Assembly: GCF_002939885.1 (NCBI RefSeq)
Contig: NZ_MDED01000002.1
Location: 1 to 64,000, forward strand
DNA length: 64,000 nucleotides
Direction: 5' to 3'
Source of the DNA: Xanthomonas cucurbitae
GTDB lineage: Bacteria; Pseudomonadota; Gammaproteobacteria; Xanthomonadales; Xanthomonadaceae
The notes beneath the pieces were generated by a model. It ran no database searches and was not told where the DNA came from. It worked only from the letters and a program-made list of their open reading frames with translations. The position numbers and the translations under genes are program-made. Every line of letters begins with the position of its first letter. Positions within the stretch are counted from its first letter, which is position 1. Positions 1 through 8,372 of the stretch are shown one piece after another.

Positions 1-206
1 TGAAAACGGCGAAAATCGAGGGTCTGAACGAGTTTTACGCGACCCAGGACGGCTTTTTCCGTCTCCTGGCTGCGTTGATCAGACAATCCCTAAAGCTGGA
101 GGAAGGCAGCGACGCGTTGCTGGATCGCTTCGATGCCAGAGGAATTCAAGACATCATTACGCTCAATCGCGTCAACGTCGCCAAGAAGCGTTTCGGGTTG
201 TTCTGA
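1..206 (+). CDS. 3' end of an unrecognised gene (partial)
   Basis: An open frame enters from the left edge (codons in phase from base 3) and ends at TGA 204-206, giving the last 67 residues of a protein. The tail is helical-looking, with no recognisable motif; it ends KKRFGLF. It lies 49 bases upstream of the epimerase start on the same strand, so it may belong to the same envelope-sugar locus. I do not recognise the family. Confidence 0.55.
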   Translation, partial: KTAKIEGLNEFYATQDGFFRLLAALIRQSLKLEEGSDALLDRFDARGIQDIITLNRVNVAKKRFGLF

Positions 207-255
207 TGCGCCCGCTTTTTTGCCCGACCGCTGCAAGCTTTACGGGACAACTCGT

Positions 256-1221
256 ATGACCATTCTCGTCACCGGCGCTGCCGGCTTCATCGGTGCCTAC
301 ACCTGTCGCGCGCTGGCTGCACGCGGTGAGGCGGTGGTGGGACTGGATAACTACAATAGCTACTACGACCCGCAACTCAAGCGCGACCGGGTGGGGGCGC
401 TGTGCCCGGAGATCGACATCCGCACGCTGGATCTGACCGACCGCGATGGCCTGGCCGCGCTGTTCGAACAGATCCAGCCAACCCGCGTGGTGCACCTGGC
501 CGCGCAGGCCGGGGTGCGCTATTCGCTGGAAAACCCGCATGCCTATGTCGACAGCAACCTGGTCGGCTTCGTCAACATGCTCGAGCTGTGCCGGCACCGT
601 GGCGTGCAGCATCTGGTGTATGCCTCCAGCAGTTCGGTGTACGGCGACTCGGCCACCCCGCCATTCTCCGAAGACCAGCGCGTGGACCAGCCGCGTTCGT
701 TGTATGCCGCGACCAAGGCGGCCAACGAGCTGATGGGCTACACCTATGCGCAGTTGTACGGCCTGCGCGCCACCGGGCTGCGCTTTTTCACTGTGTACGG
801 TCCGTGGGGCCGGCCAGACATGGCGCCGCTGATCTTCAGCCGCGCGGTGCTGGCCGGGCGCCCGATCGAGGTGTTCAACCACGGCAGGATGCAGCGCGAT
901 TTCACCTTCGTGGACGACATCGTGGCCGGCGTGCTTGGCGCGCTGGACACGCCCAGCGACGCGCCGGTGCCGCACCGGGTGTTCAACCTGGGCAACCACA
1001 CGCCAGTGGAGCTGGAGACCTTCATCGAGGTGATCGCCCAGGCCGCCGGTCGCCCCGCCGAGAAGGTCTACAAGCCGATGCAACCGGGCGACATGATCCG
1101 CACCATGGCCGACACGCGGCGCGCGCAGGCAGCCTTCGGCTTCGATCCGGCCACGCCGGTCGAGCACGGGCTGCCGCAGGTGGTGGAGTGGTGCCGGCAC
1201 TACTTCGGCGAGCGCGCCTGA
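256..1221 (+). CDS. NAD-dependent epimerase, UDP-glucuronate 4-epimerase type
   Basis: Extended short-chain dehydrogenase/reductase of 321 aa acting on a nucleotide sugar. Seen: the NAD-binding GAAGFIG near residue 8, the serine motif SSSVYG near residue 118, and the catalytic YAATK near residue 145. The stretch DNYNSYYDPQLKRDR after the Rossmann start and the RFFTVYGPWGRPDM segment are typical of UDP-GlcA/UDP-GalA 4-epimerases from capsule and LPS loci. The frame stays open upstream to 133, but ATG 256 puts the nucleotide-binding motif at the usual distance from the N terminus. A GT2 glycosyltransferase follows after 252 bases, so the product probably feeds surface polysaccharide or lipid A decoration. 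The exact substrate is inferred. Confidence 0.88.
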   Translation: MTILVTGAAGFIGAYTCRALAARGEAVVGLDNYNSYYDPQLKRDRVGALCPEIDIRTLDLTDRDGLAALFEQIQPTRVVHLAAQAGVRYSLENPHAYVDSNLVGFVNMLELCRHRGVQHLVYASSSSVYGDSATPPFSEDQRVDQPRSLYAATKAANELMGYTYAQLYGLRATGLRFFTVYGPWGRPDMAPLIFSRAVLAGRPIEVFNHGRMQRDFTFVDDIVAGVLGALDTPSDAPVPHRVFNLGNHTPVELETFIEVIAQAAGRPAEKVYKPMQPGDMIRTMADTRRAQAAFGFDPATPVEHGLPQVVEWCRHYFGERA

Positions 1222-1473
1222 GCGTTTCGCGGCGCAGGTAACGCATCGGGCCAGGAGCGCCCGATCGCGCCCTTGCAGCCCGTACACTGGAGCAGATGGC
1301 ACCTCCCTGGCTGCCGTCTGCGTGCCGCGGCAAGCGCGGCAGCCCTGCATGCGCAAGGCTACTGGTGCGCCTGCCGGTGCGACTGATGCGCACAGGCTTC
1401 ATGCCTGGCTCAGACGCTCAGGGCACAATGCGCGATCTTTTTTGCTCTGCCCTCCTCCGGCCACCACGAATCC

Positions 1474-2196
1474 ATGAGCCAACCTCAGCTTTCCGTCGTC
1501 GTCCCGGTGTTCAACGAGCGCGACAACGTCGCGACCCTGGTCGGCGAAATCGTCGCGGCGTTGCGCGGCCTGGTGGCCTTTGAAATCGTCTATGTCGATG
1601 ACCATTCGCGCGACGACACGCTGGCTGTCCTGCAAGGCCTGAAGAGCACCACGCCAGAACTGCGCGTGCTGCATCACGTCACCCAGAGCGGCCAGAGCAC
1701 GGCGGTACGCAGCGGGGTCAAGGCCGCGCGTGCCAGCTGGATCGCCACCCTGGATGGCGATGGCCAGAACGACCCGGCCGACATTCCCAAGTTGCTGGTG
1801 GCACGCAGCCAGGCGCAGCCGCAGGTCAAGCTGTTCGCCGGCTGGCGGGTCAACCGCCAGGATTCGGGCTCCAAGCGCTGGGCCAGCAAGTGGGCCAATG
1901 CAATCCGCTCGCGCATGCTGCAGGACAACACCCCCGATACCGGGTGCGGTATCAAGTTGTTCGAGCGCGACGCGTTCCTGGACCTGCCCTATTTCGACCA
2001 TATGCATCGCTACCTGCCGGCGCTGATGCAGCGCGCCGGCTGGCGCACGGTGAGCGTGCCGGTGAACCACCGCCATCGCACCGCCGGCGTGTCCAAGTAC
2101 ACCAATCTCAATCGCGCACTGGTAGGCATCCGCGACCTGCGCGGGGTGGCGTGGCTGATTACCCGCAGCAAGCGCACCGCGGTGGAGGAGCGTTGA
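1474..2196 (+). CDS. GT2 family glycosyltransferase (DPM1/ArnC-like)
   Basis: A 240-aa inverting GT-A glycosyltransferase. It opens with LSVVVPVFNERDNV, has the metal/nucleotide-binding DGDGQNDP near residue 92 and a later DTGCGIKLF segment, all hallmarks of the dolichyl/undecaprenyl-phosphate sugar transferase group. Unlike ArnC it has no C-terminal pair of transmembrane helices, so it may work with the membrane protein encoded next. The stop overlaps that gene's start (TGATG). Probable role: transfer of a sugar to undecaprenyl phosphate for lipid A or LPS modification. Donor and acceptor cannot be read from sequence. Confidence 0.85.
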   Translation: MSQPQLSVVVPVFNERDNVATLVGEIVAALRGLVAFEIVYVDDHSRDDTLAVLQGLKSTTPELRVLHHVTQSGQSTAVRSGVKAARASWIATLDGDGQNDPADIPKLLVARSQAQPQVKLFAGWRVNRQDSGSKRWASKWANAIRSRMLQDNTPDTGCGIKLFERDAFLDLPYFDHMHRYLPALMQRAGWRTVSVPVNHRHRTAGVSKYTNLNRALVGIRDLRGVAWLITRSKRTAVEER

Positions 2197-2537
2197 TGGA
2201 CACCAGCTTGCTGGACCAGCCGCTGACCTGGCTGTACTGGACCGGTATCCATGTCACTGGCTGGAAGTTGATCGGCTATGTGGGCGCGCTGATGTTCGGC
2301 GGCCGCTGGCTGGTGCAGTTCGTGGCCTCCAAGCGCGCTGGCAAGCCGGTGATCCCGCGGCTGTTCTGGTACATGAGCGTGGTGGGCAGCCTGATGACGC
2401 TGAGCTACTTCGTGTTCTCGGCCAAGCAGGATTCGGTGGGCGTGCTGCAGAACCTGTTTCCGGCGTTCACTGCGTTCTACAGCCTGTATCTGGATGTAAA
2501 GCATCGCGGCTGGAAGCGCGATCGGGCTGGGCATTGA
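2196..2537 (+). CDS. Lipid A biosynthesis N-terminal (LAB_N) domain membrane protein
   Basis: A small 113-aa membrane protein with about three hydrophobic helices and the LAB_N signature region (FGGRWLVQF, IPRLFWYMSVVGSL, FPAFTAFYSLYLD). Despite the name, the domain is a small multi-pass module related to the SMR/ArnE-like fold and is often found beside GT2 enzymes. Its ATG shares one base with the stop of the glycosyltransferase, so the two are translationally coupled. Likely role: partner or flippase-like subunit for the lipid-linked sugar. Function inferred from family and coupling. Confidence 0.8.
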   Translation: MDTSLLDQPLTWLYWTGIHVTGWKLIGYVGALMFGGRWLVQFVASKRAGKPVIPRLFWYMSVVGSLMTLSYFVFSAKQDSVGVLQNLFPAFTAFYSLYLDVKHRGWKRDRAGH

Positions 2538-2543
2538 GGGGCT

Positions 2544-2621
2544 GGGAATGGGGAATGGGGAATGGGGAATGGGGAATGGGGAATGGGGAATGGGGAATGG
2601 CGGTAAGCGGTAAGCGGTAAG
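2544..2621. repeat. Two adjacent heptamer arrays: GGGAATG x8, then CGGTAAG x3
   Basis: Eight perfect tandem copies of GGGAATG run from 2544 to 2599. After one G, three perfect copies of a second heptamer, CGGTAAG, run from 2601 to 2621. The same GGGAATG unit recurs at 45847-45942 and 57851-57871. It lies just after the LAB_N stop and before a degenerate RAYT gene. Copy number is likely variable between strains. Confidence 0.9.
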
Positions 2622-2714
2622 CGGAATGTTGGTGCTGGCCGGCAGGTATGGCTGATCCGCAGTGGAGCGCGGCGCTTATTCGTACACGGCGTTGGGCAAA
2701 CGGCCGACGCCTCG

Positions 2715-3320
2715 GTGCGCGGTTGGATGATGTTGCTGCCCTGGCGGCATGGGCAGGCTGTGGGCATGCCCAGTGCGCCCCTCCTTCGCTCCGTTTTCAT
2801 GCCGATTCCCACTGCGGTGTATTGGCATCTATGCCTGCCCACCCACCAAGGCGTGCCGTTGTTTGCGGACTGGCGCTGCGCGCGCGCGGCTGCGGCCACG
2901 TTGGCGATGGCGCGCCATTGGCACGGTGCGCAGTTGCTGTGCTGGGTGCTGCTGCCACAACGCTGGTGCGGCTTGCTGCAGGCACCAGGCAAGGCCGGCT
3001 TGTTGCAACTGGCGGGCGCCGCACGGGTGGCAGCCGGCGACGCGGTCAATCGTGCGCGCGGGCGCGGCGGCACGGTCTGGCAACCGGCCATGCAGGCGGC
3101 AGCGCTTCCGGCCGAGATTGATCGCCGGCAGTTCGCGCGCAGCCTGGTGGCGTTGCCGTTGCGCGCCGGGCTGGTCGACCGGATCGGTGCGTATCCGTAT
3201 TGGGATGCGGTATGGCTGCAGCGCGACGGCCTGCAGGCCAAAGCGCCACCGGTTGCGGCCAATGGCCTGCACCTGCATGCAGTGGCCGGCAGTGCCGGTA
3301 GCGGCCGTAGCGAGTGCTGA
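2715..3320 (+). pseudogene. Degenerate REP-associated tyrosine transposase (RAYT, IS200/Y1 family)
   Basis: The uninterrupted 201-aa frame (GTG start; ATG possible at 2727) still shows the RAYT layout: TAVYWHLCLPTHQGVPLF near the N terminus, then CWVLLPQRWCGLL, GRGGTVWQPAMQAAAL, and SLVALPLRAGLVDRIGAYP near the end. Active RAYTs have a HUH metal motif in the second block (as in MPxHxH) and a catalytic tyrosine in the last block (as in YIxxNPxRAG). Here the histidines are replaced (QRW) and the tyrosine position is serine. It should therefore be unable to cleave DNA, yet no stop or frameshift is present. It is either a recent decay product or a domesticated DNA-binding protein. Confidence 0.7.
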
Positions 3321-3421
3321 GCATGCCGATGCGATGCGCCCGCTTCGCCGCTGCTCTGTCAAGCCGCGTGCAACGGCGCTGCCGCCGGAGGGGCAACGCC
3401 GCCAGCGACCTCACCCCTCGC

Positions 3422-5764
3422 TCAAAACACCAGCGGATGCTCGGGCAGCAGCGCCTGCAATTGACTGCGAAACAGCGCGCGGATGCGTTCCAGCGCCGCC
3501 TCGCTGTCGGCTTCGAACCGCAGCACCAGGATCGGCGTGGTGTTGGAGGCGCGCACCAGGCCCCAGCCATCGACAAAGTCCGCCCGCAGGCCGTCGATGG
3601 TGGACAGCCGCGCCGATTCGAACGGCGATTCTTCGCCCGCCTGCGCACGCGCGACGAAGCGTGCCACCAGCGCATGCGCATCGCCGTCCACCGGCACCTT
3701 GATCTCCGACGTGGAGACGCTCTCGGGCAGGGCGTTCAGCACCTCGGACGGGGTTTCATCGCGCTGGGCCAGGATTTCCAGCAGCCGCGCTGCGGCATAG
3801 ATGCCGTCATCGAACCCGTACCAGCGCTCCTTGAAGAAGAAGTGGCCGCTCATCTCGCCGGCCAGCTCGGCATCGGTTTCGCGCATCTTCGACTTGATGA
3901 GCGAATGCCCGGTCTTCCACATCAGCGGGCTGCCGCCATTGCGCAGCACGTAATCGGACAGCTTGCCGGTGCATTTCACGTCGTAAATGACCAGCGCGCC
4001 GGGATTGCGCTGCAGCACATCGGCGGCGAACAGCATCAGCAGGCGGTCGGGGAACACCACCGCGCCGTCCTTGGTCACCACACCCAGGCGATCGGCGTCG
4101 CCGTCGAAGGCCACGCCGATATCGGCATCGAAGCGCTGCACCATCTTGACCAGATCGTCCAGATTGTGCGGCTCGCTCGGGTCGGGGTGATGGTTGGGGA
4201 ACCTGCCGTCGATGTCGCAATACAACGGCACGACGTCGGCGCCGATCGCCTCCAGCAGGCGTGGCGCGATTTCGCCGGCCGCGCCATTGCCCGCATCCAC
4301 CACGACCTTGATCGGGCGGTCGAGCTGCACGTCATCGGCGATACGCTGGATGTAGGCATCGCTGAGATCGCGCTGCTCCAGCTCGCCGGGCGTGGCGGCG
4401 GTATGCAGGCGGCCTTCGTTGATACGCTGGTGCAGTTCGGCGATGGCCGTGCCGGACAACGTCTCGCCACCGATCACGATCTTGAAGCCGTTGTAGTCCG
4501 GTGGATTATGGCTGCCGGTCACCGCCACGCAGCTGCCGGCACGCAACTCATATGCGCCGAAGTACACCACCGGCGTCGGTGCCAGACCGATGTCGGTCAC
4601 GTTGCAGCCGGCGCGCCGCAGACCTTCGATCAGGCCGTTGGTCAGCTCCGGACCGGACAGGCGTCCGTCACGGCCCACCACCACATCGCGCAGGCCCTGC
4701 GCCTGCATCACGCTGCCGATGGCCTGGCCGATCAGCGCCGCCACGCCGGGATTGAGATCCTTGCCCACCACGCCACGGATGTCGTAGGCGCGGAACATGT
4801 CCGTGGTGACCTGCACCGTCGCCGCCAGCGGCGGCGGCGGTGCTGCGTCCGCTTCCACCGCAGCGGCCTGGCTGGCGAGGCTGGCGTCGTGCTGCAGGCT
4901 TTGACCGAAGGTGGGTTCGTCGAGCACCGACGCGCTGGCGACACGGCGACGGGGCAACGCCACCCGACCACGGCTGGCCAGCGCCAGCAGTACGGCGATG
5001 ACCAGCAGCAGCGCAGCCACGATCGCGCAGCCAACAGCGCCCAGACCCAGCGGGCCGTTGTCGCGTTGCGGGACGGCGGCGGCCACGCGCAGGCCGCTGC
5101 TGCCCAGCGGCTTGGCCAGTGTTTCGGCCGCGTCGGCCAGTGCCAGATTGCCCTGCTGGGCCACGTTGTAGCTGCCCTGGCGCAAGGCCAGATAGGCGCT
5201 GCCGGGCACCGCAATCGCGTCCAGCGGGCCGGTCAGGCGCAGCAGCGGCAGGCGTGCGTACACCACCGCCGGCTGCCCGCCCAGGCGCACCGCGGCGGCC
5301 ATGCCAAGGCGCACCTGCCTGGCGTCGCGCACCACGCGCACCTGCGCCCGGTCGGCCACCTGCGCCGATTCGAGCAGGCTCAGCCGCGCATAGCCGAACT
5401 CCCTGGGGTTGGCGTAGGCTGCAGCAAGGTCGCCAGGCAACACCTGTACATCCTCGACGGCCTTGAGGCGTTCACGAATGGCCGAGGCGGCCGCCAGTGC
5501 GTCCCCATTGCCCAAGGCGGCAATCACCGGTGGCTGCTTGAGCACGGCATCGAGCTGGCTGGCCTGCGCGGCCATCGCCTGGCTGACTTGTTGCACGGCG
5601 CGGTCGCGGGCCTGCTCCAGATCCTGCGCAATGCGTTCCTCATGCCATTGCGTATAGCCGTTCCAGCCGAACCAGGCGGCCAGCAGCAGCAACACGCCCC
5701 CCAACACCGGACCGCTCGTGCGCACGCTGGACATCGATTGGCTGCGCTCGTTCGCCTTGCTCAT
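3422..5764 (-). CDS. algC: Phosphomannomutase/phosphoglucomutase with long N-terminal membrane region
   Basis: A 780-aa protein. Roughly residues 330-780 are a complete alpha-D-phosphohexomutase: TGSHNPP with the phospho-serine near residue 417, the metal loop GDADR near 555, the sugar loop GEMSGH, and the phosphate loop RASNTTP near the end. It should interconvert hexose 6- and 1-phosphates for LPS and exopolysaccharide precursors. Residues 1-330 add a membrane anchor near residues 14-32, a periplasmic-looking domain, and a second hydrophobic helix near 240-262. The family core alone is about 460 aa. The order algC-dut-coaBC with divergent radC matches Pseudomonas. The gene starts 12 bases after the dut stop. 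Confidence 0.9.
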   Translation of the reverse strand: MSKANERSQSMSSVRTSGPVLGGVLLLLAAWFGWNGYTQWHEERIAQDLEQARDRAVQQVSQAMAAQASQLDAVLKQPPVIAALGNGDALAAASAIRERLKAVEDVQVLPGDLAAAYANPREFGYARLSLLESAQVADRAQVRVVRDARQVRLGMAAAVRLGGQPAVVYARLPLLRLTGPLDAIAVPGSAYLALRQGSYNVAQQGNLALADAAETLAKPLGSSGLRVAAAVPQRDNGPLGLGAVGCAIVAALLLVIAVLLALASRGRVALPRRRVASASVLDEPTFGQSLQHDASLASQAAAVEADAAPPPPLAATVQVTTDMFRAYDIRGVVGKDLNPGVAALIGQAIGSVMQAQGLRDVVVGRDGRLSGPELTNGLIEGLRRAGCNVTDIGLAPTPVVYFGAYELRAGSCVAVTGSHNPPDYNGFKIVIGGETLSGTAIAELHQRINEGRLHTAATPGELEQRDLSDAYIQRIADDVQLDRPIKVVVDAGNGAAGEIAPRLLEAIGADVVPLYCDIDGRFPNHHPDPSEPHNLDDLVKMVQRFDADIGVAFDGDADRLGVVTKDGAVVFPDRLLMLFAADVLQRNPGALVIYDVKCTGKLSDYVLRNGGSPLMWKTGHSLIKSKMRETDAELAGEMSGHFFFKERWYGFDDGIYAAARLLEILAQRDETPSEVLNALPESVSTSEIKVPVDGDAHALVARFVARAQAGEESPFESARLSTIDGLRADFVDGWGLVRASNTTPILVLRFEADSEAALERIRALFRSQLQALLPEHPLVF

Positions 5765-5776
5765 GTGACTCCCCCG

Positions 5777-6244
5777 TCAGCGCACCCCGGTGTGGCCGAA
5801 TCCACCCGCTCCCCGCGCGCTGTCGACGAAAGTATCCACCACTTGCAGGCCCACGCGCACGATCGGCAGGATCACCAACTGCGCGATGCGGTCGCCCGGC
5901 TCGATGGTGAAGGCCTCGCGACCGCGATTCCAGGTACTGATGAGCAGCGGGCCCTGGTAATCGGCATCGATGAGCCCGGTGCCGTTGCCGAGCACGATGC
6001 CATGGCGATGGCCCAGACCCGAGCGCGGCAGGACCACCGCACACAACTGCGGGTCGGCCAGATGGATGGCGATGCCGCTGGGGATCAACGCCGCATCGCC
6101 CGGTTGCAAGGTCATCGGCGCTTCCAGCGCGGCGCGCAGATCCATGCCTGCGCTGGCCTCGGTGGCGTAGGCCGGCAGCGGCCACACGTCGCCGAAACGC
6201 GGGTCGAGCAACTTCAGCTGCAACGCGTGGGTGGAGTGGCTCAT
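5777..6244 (-). CDS. dut: Deoxyuridine 5'-triphosphate nucleotidohydrolase
   Basis: dUTPase, 155 aa, hydrolyses dUTP to dUMP and PPi, keeping uracil out of DNA and feeding thymidylate synthesis. Family motifs are visible in order: [39 protein letters not shown], and the C-terminal lid [10 protein letters not shown] longer in-frame extension upstream lies wholly inside coaBC, so the ATG at 6244 is chosen; it overlaps the coaBC stop by four bases (ATGA), indicating coupling. Trimer expected from family. Confidence 0.96.
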   Translation of the reverse strand: MSHSTHALQLKLLDPRFGDVWPLPAYATEASAGMDLRAALEAPMTLQPGDAALIPSGIAIHLADPQLCAVVLPRSGLGHRHGIVLGNGTGLIDADYQGPLLISTWNRGREAFTIEPGDRIAQLVILPIVRVGLQVVDTFVDSARGAGGFGHTGVR

Positions 6245-7512
6245 GCCTGCAATCTCTCTGCGATCAGGGCCAGCAGTTGCTCGGCCAGTTGGGTCTTGCT
6301 GCTGCTGGGGAACACGCGCTCGCCATCCTGCCAATAAGCGGTAGCGGCGTTGTTGTCGCTTTCAAACCCGCCGCCCTCGATCCCGACCTGGTTGGCGATG
6401 ATGAGATCCAGCCGCTTGGCCGCCAGCTTGCCACGCGCGTACTGCTCCACGTCGTGCGTTTCGGCCGCAAAACCGACCACCAGTTTGAGCGCGCCGGTCT
6501 GCGTGGCCACCTCGGACAGGATGTCCGGGGTGCGCACCAGTTCCAGGGTCAGGGTTTCGCCGGTCTTCTTGATCTTCTGCGACACCACCCGCTTGGGGGT
6601 GTAGTCGGCCACTGCGGCCGCGCCGATGTAGATATCGGCCGGGAAGGCGCCCAGGACTGCGTCGCGCATCTGCGCGGCCGAGCGCACGTCGATACGCTGT
6701 ACGCCGGGCGGCGTGGTCTGGTGCACCGGACCGCTGACCAGCACCACGTCGGCGCCCTGGCGGGCGGCAGCAGCAGCTAGGGCATAGCCCATCTTGCCGC
6801 TGCTGCGATTGCCGACGTAGCGCACCGGGTCCAGGTCCTCGAACGTCGGCCCGGCGCTGATGACCATGCGCAGGCCTGCCAGCTGGGCACTGCTGGGAAT
6901 GCATGCTGGTGCAGCGGCAGCCGGGGATGCGTCAGCCGCCGAGGGTGCGGTCTGCGCGCCTGCCAGTGCGGCGATGATCGCCGCCGGCTCGGCCAACCGG
7001 CCGGGACCGGATTCGCCTTCGGCCAGCGGGCCATCGTCCGGGCCCACCACCGCCACGCCGCGCGCGCGCAAGGTGGCGACATTGGCCTGGGTGGCTGCAT
7101 GCAGCCACATGCGGTGGTTCATCGCCGGGGCCACGGTCAGTGGCGCGGTCGTGGCCAGGCACAGGGTGGTGACCAGATCGTCGGCCAGGCCGTGCGCCAG
7201 CCGCGCCAGCAGATCGGCCGTGGCCGGGGCGACGATCACCCGATCGGCCCAGCGCGCCAGTTCGATATGCCCCATTGCCTGCTCGGCGGCGCTGTCCCAC
7301 AGCGTGGTGCGGGTCGGTTGCCCGGAAAGTGCCTGGAAGCTCAGCGGGGTGACGAATTGTTGCGCACCGCTGGTCATGGCGACCTGCACCTGTGCGCCGG
7401 CGTCGCGCAGGCGACGGACCAGTTCGAGCGATTTGTAAGCGGCGATGCCTCCGCCGACGCACAGCAGCAAACGCTGTCCGTCCAGGGGGCGGGCCTGAGT
7501 GGAGCCGATCAC
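6241..7512 (-). CDS. coaBC: Bifunctional phosphopantothenoylcysteine decarboxylase / phosphopantothenate-cysteine ligase
   Basis: A 423-aa fusion catalysing two consecutive steps of coenzyme A synthesis. The N-terminal flavoprotein half (CoaC) shows [16 protein letters not shown], the catalytic-histidine segment [10 protein letters not shown] and the substrate motif PAMNHRMW. The C-terminal half (CoaB) shows the nucleotide motif [15 protein letters not shown] and the KIKK lysine loop. A 30-residue Ala-rich linker joins them. Oddity: where E. coli Dfp has a flap cysteine in an ACGD-type motif, this protein reads [12 protein letters not shown], without cysteine. First gene of a minus-strand operon with dut and algC, divergent from radC. 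Confidence 0.95.
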   Translation of the reverse strand: MIGSTQARPLDGQRLLLCVGGGIAAYKSLELVRRLRDAGAQVQVAMTSGAQQFVTPLSFQALSGQPTRTTLWDSAAEQAMGHIELARWADRVIVAPATADLLARLAHGLADDLVTTLCLATTAPLTVAPAMNHRMWLHAATQANVATLRARGVAVVGPDDGPLAEGESGPGRLAEPAAIIAALAGAQTAPSAADASPAAAAPACIPSSAQLAGLRMVISAGPTFEDLDPVRYVGNRSSGKMGYALAAAAARQGADVVLVSGPVHQTTPPGVQRIDVRSAAQMRDAVLGAFPADIYIGAAAVADYTPKRVVSQKIKKTGETLTLELVRTPDILSEVATQTGALKLVVGFAAETHDVEQYARGKLAAKRLDLIIANQVGIEGGGFESDNNAATAYWQDGERVFPSSSKTQLAEQLLALIAERLQA

Positions 7513-7608
7513 GTCGGAGTCGTCCTACGGTTACAAGGACAACTAGATTAGCCGATGGTCCTGCCTGGCCTGATGGGCGTGGGCGATAAGCACCGGCAAT
7601 CTCGCCAT

Positions 7609-8286
7609 ATGCACATACACGACTGGCCCAGCACCGAACGCCCGCGCGAAAAACTCCTGACGCGCGGTGCCCCTACCCTCTCCGATGCCGAGCTGCTGGC
7701 GATCTTCGTCGGCTCGGGCCTGCGCGGCCAGGATGCGGTCAAGACTGCGCGCGAGCTGCTGCACCGGCATGGGCCGCTGCGCGTGCTGCTGGACCGCCCG
7801 GCCTCGGCGCTGGCGCGCCTGCCTGGCCTGGGCCCGGCCTCTGCCTGCAAGCTCAACGCGGCGCTGGAACTGGCGCACCGGCATTTGATGAGCGGGCTGG
7901 AGCGCGGCGAGGCGCTCAACGACCCGCCCAGTGTGGGCCGCTATTTCTCGCAGCGGCTGCGCGCACGCGCCTACGAAGTGTTCGCGGTGCTGTTCCTGGA
8001 CAACCGCCACCGCGCGATCGCCTTCGAGGAAATGTTCACCGGCACCATAGACGGCGCCGACATCCATCCGCGCGAAGTGGTGCGCAAGGCGCTGCTGCAC
8101 AATGCCGCGGCGGTCATCGTTGGGCACAATCATCCCTCCGGCAATCCGGAACCTTCCGAGGCCGACCGTGCGGTCACCCAACGCCTGCTGCAGGGGCTGG
8201 ACCTGGTGGACATCCGCTTGCTGGATCACTTCGTGATCGGCGATGGCCGGCCGGTCTCTCTGGCCGAGCGCGGTTGGCTGGAATGA
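7609..8286 (+). CDS. radC: RadC-family JAB1/MPN metalloprotein
   Basis: A 225-aa RadC (YicR/YsdA-type) protein. The N-terminal UPF0758 helix-hairpin-helix region ([15 protein letters not shown]) is followed by a JAMM zinc site: a conserved glutamate in FEEMF and the motif [14 protein letters not shown] near residues 168-181. The biochemical role is unsettled in the literature despite the DNA-repair name. ATG 7609 ([16 protein letters not shown]) matches the usual N terminus; the frame is open further upstream to 7555. Divergent from coaBC, as in many gammaproteobacteria. Confidence 0.92.
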   Translation: MHIHDWPSTERPREKLLTRGAPTLSDAELLAIFVGSGLRGQDAVKTARELLHRHGPLRVLLDRPASALARLPGLGPASACKLNAALELAHRHLMSGLERGEALNDPPSVGRYFSQRLRARAYEVFAVLFLDNRHRAIAFEEMFTGTIDGADIHPREVVRKALLHNAAAVIVGHNHPSGNPEPSEADRAVTQRLLQGLDLVDIRLLDHFVIGDGRPVSLAERGWLE

Positions 8287-8338
8287 GCACGCCGCTCCCA
8301 CCTGAACCATCGGCCGGACCCTGCGGCGCGCGGTCGGG

Positions 8339-8344
8339 TAAAAT
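8339..8344 (+). promoter_or_regulatory. Putative -10 element (TAAAAT) of argS
   Basis: TAAAAT sits 28 bases before the chosen argS GTG, inside the short space after radC, which would give a leader of about 20 nt. There is no good -35 match and no clear Shine-Dalgarno site before the GTG, so this is tentative. Confidence 0.35.
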
Positions 8345-8372
8345 CGCTGGTTTGGTTCCAAGCAGATCCCAC

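Noticed and set aside
2544-2621. Heptamer arrays as a CRISPR array or REP elements
   Set aside because: There are no spacers, and the units are 7 bases without the palindrome-plus-tetranucleotide structure of REP sequences.
3314-6337. A 1007-codon open frame on the plus strand
   Set aside because: It is the antisense shadow of algC and dut, produced by GC3 bias; the translation is His/Gln/Ala-rich without any motif, while the minus strand encodes intact families.
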